A stretch of DNA of 41,361 nt. Origin: Klebsiella pneumoniae. Its GTDB lineage: Bacteria > Myxococcota_A > UBA796 > GCA-2862545. Positions 40,533 to 41,361 of this stretch are shown in pieces. The translations under genes and the position numbers were made by a program. The notes under the pieces were generated by a model. The model was not told where the DNA came from. It saw nothing but the letters and a program-made list of their open reading frames with translations, and did no database searches. The stretch lies in the NCBI GenBank assembly GCA_945861065.1, contig CAMASI010000033.1:1-41361 (forward strand). The letters run 5' to 3'. The stretch's first letter is position 1. Each line of letters opens with the position of its first letter.

Positions 40533-41216
40533 ATGACGATGTTCGTTGCACTGTTCGCTTCTGCTTTCGCCGACCCCTCTTTGGTGTTGACGGGCACCTG
40601 TCCGGGTCCCCAGTCTTTGGTGATCACAGCCCTCACGCCGTCCGGCTCCTACGCGGTGCTCACGGGCCGCGGCGCCGGCGCCGACACCATCACAGCGGCT
40701 GGTTGCTTCGTCACCACCGACATGAAGAAGCCGAAGGTCGCTACGACGCTCGTGGCTGACGGCGCAGGTAATGGCGTCGTCAACATCACGACCACGCCGG
40801 GCAACTGTCCTGGTACCGTCGAAATCGTCGACGGCGGAACCTGTACCACGTCGAGCATGGCGACCGTCAATACGGACGCGGCCGATTGGTTCTTTGGCAA
40901 CTACGGCGGCGCGTACGACAAGAACACCCAGTACAACGGTAGCGTCTCCTGCGGAACCACCTGTGCTTCAGTGGGGCTCACCGCCCATGGCGCTCGGTTC
41001 TTCTGCAACCTCGACGGTGTCGGAGACACCGAAGGCTGCACGAAGGCATTGGACTACTACTACGGCACGGCCAACTGCGGAAAGATGGTGCGCAACGACG
41101 TACTCGGCTCCGAAAACGGCAACATGGAGGATTGTGCAGGTAGCATCAATACCTGCGTCTCGGGGACCTGCTCCGAGGGCGTGACGTACCACGCGATTCA
41201 GTGCCAGTGCTACTAG
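40533..41216 (+). CDS. secreted Cys-rich hypothetical protein
   Basis: ATG 40533 has AAGGAG at 40521-40526, six bases upstream, which fixes this start over GTG 40515 (that GTG precedes the ribosome site). The signal is short (MTMFVALFASAFA, cleavage before DPS). The 227-residue protein has about 18 cysteines spread through the mature part (GTCPG, GNCPG, CTTSS, SCGTTCAS, FCNLDG, EGCTK, NCGKM, DCAGS, TCVSGTCSEG, QCQCY), so it is probably a disulfide-rich secreted or surface protein. No family is recognised. Confidence 0.75.
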   Translation: MTMFVALFASAFADPSLVLTGTCPGPQSLVITALTPSGSYAVLTGRGAGADTITAAGCFVTTDMKKPKVATTLVADGAGNGVVNITTTPGNCPGTVEIVDGGTCTTSSMATVNTDAADWFFGNYGGAYDKNTQYNGSVSCGTTCASVGLTAHGARFFCNLDGVGDTEGCTKALDYYYGTANCGKMVRNDVLGSENGNMEDCAGSINTCVSGTCSEGVTYHAIQCQCY

Positions 41217-41361
41217 ACCTCGAACAAGCTGTCAGCTGTCAGCCGTTGGCGGTTAGCTCGAACGAACCGTCCCAATGGACTGCGCGACTGGACGTGGTGT
41301 GCGCTTTCAGGTGAAGCGCTCGACTACGCTGCCGCGGCGAATTGTCTAGGTGCCAGGCTAA
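41217..41361. other. window end: direct repeat and possible partial gene
   Basis: Two copies of GCTGTCA in tandem (41228-41241) lie just after the last gene. On the minus strand an open frame runs from the window edge to TAA at 41255-41253 (about 35 codons, ending AVHWDGSS), which could be the C-terminus of a convergent gene. In the plus strand another frame resembles the start of a C-type lectin domain but has no start codon. Neither can be confirmed from the sequence shown. Confidence 0.3.

Noticed and set aside
41217..41361. C-type-lectin-like plus-strand frame (DWTWCALSGEALDYAAAANC)
   Set aside because: It is suggestive, but in-frame after the previous stop there is no ATG, GTG or TTG, and the window ends too soon to judge.
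1..41361. tRNA, rRNA, CRISPR array, riboswitch or prophage
   Set aside because: I found no cloverleaf, conserved rRNA segment, spaced direct-repeat array, known riboswitch core or phage/integrase gene on either strand; weak examples could be missed by eye.

Overview
The window is GC-rich bacterial DNA carrying about 31 protein-coding genes, with no tRNA, rRNA, CRISPR array, phage module or complete insertion sequence that I can see. The best guess for the host is an aerobic member of the Myxococcota (former Deltaproteobacteria). The evidence is a MYXO-CTERM-like tail (33489-33812), MopE-type Cys/Asp metal-binding motifs followed by FG-GAP repeats (25705-27396), several eukaryote-like Ser/Thr kinases with a PP2C phosphatase and FHA domains, heme A synthesis (ctaA, ctaB), and many Cys-lipoproteins with Thr/Asp/Pro-rich linkers. 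Family names below come from motif recognition by eye, not from database searches.

Layout. 1-1279: end of an unidentified gene, a GGGACC/GGGAGC hexamer tract, a possible small gene, a DoxX protein and a 33-codon remnant of an EamA transporter. 1280-3670 (minus): processive GT2 glycosyltransferase followed by an inward-rectifier-type K+ channel. 3671-4084: non-coding, with nested inverted repeats. 4085-10744: exported protein, homocysteine methyltransferase/MTHFR, an unusual Tudor-pseudokinase-PP2C fusion, and an HD phosphohydrolase. 10745-17181: NupC transporter, small membrane protein, diheme lipoprotein, Ser/Thr kinase, THUMP RNA methyltransferase, DUF1963/YwqG-like protein. 17123-24760 (minus): seven genes joined by overlaps or abutment (ilvE, Rossmann protein, Ser/Thr kinase, lipoprotein, swivel-first aconitase/IPM dehydratase, exonuclease III, TGS1-like methyltransferase). 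24842-29227 (plus): lectin-like lipoprotein, MopE/FG-GAP protein, ctaA, ctaB. 29230-31227 (minus): large lipoprotein. 31226-41216 (plus, with one small minus gene): queE, FHA membrane protein, and an envelope cluster (unknown soluble protein, polytopic FHA protein, vWA lipoprotein, likely outer-membrane barrel protein, three small exported or membrane proteins).

Two themes recur. Genes are packed extremely tightly: GTGA/ATGA/TGATG start-stop overlaps are the rule, and several convergent pairs are 2 bp apart or overlap. Many predicted exported proteins have very short hydrophobic, often Trp-rich N-termini with the putative lipobox Cys or cleavage site at residue 8-15 and no basic n-region; for several of them no longer reading is possible. 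Three long intergenic inverted-repeat elements (3945-4071, 10765-10949, 14238-14446), each with a central hairpin, are the main non-coding structures.
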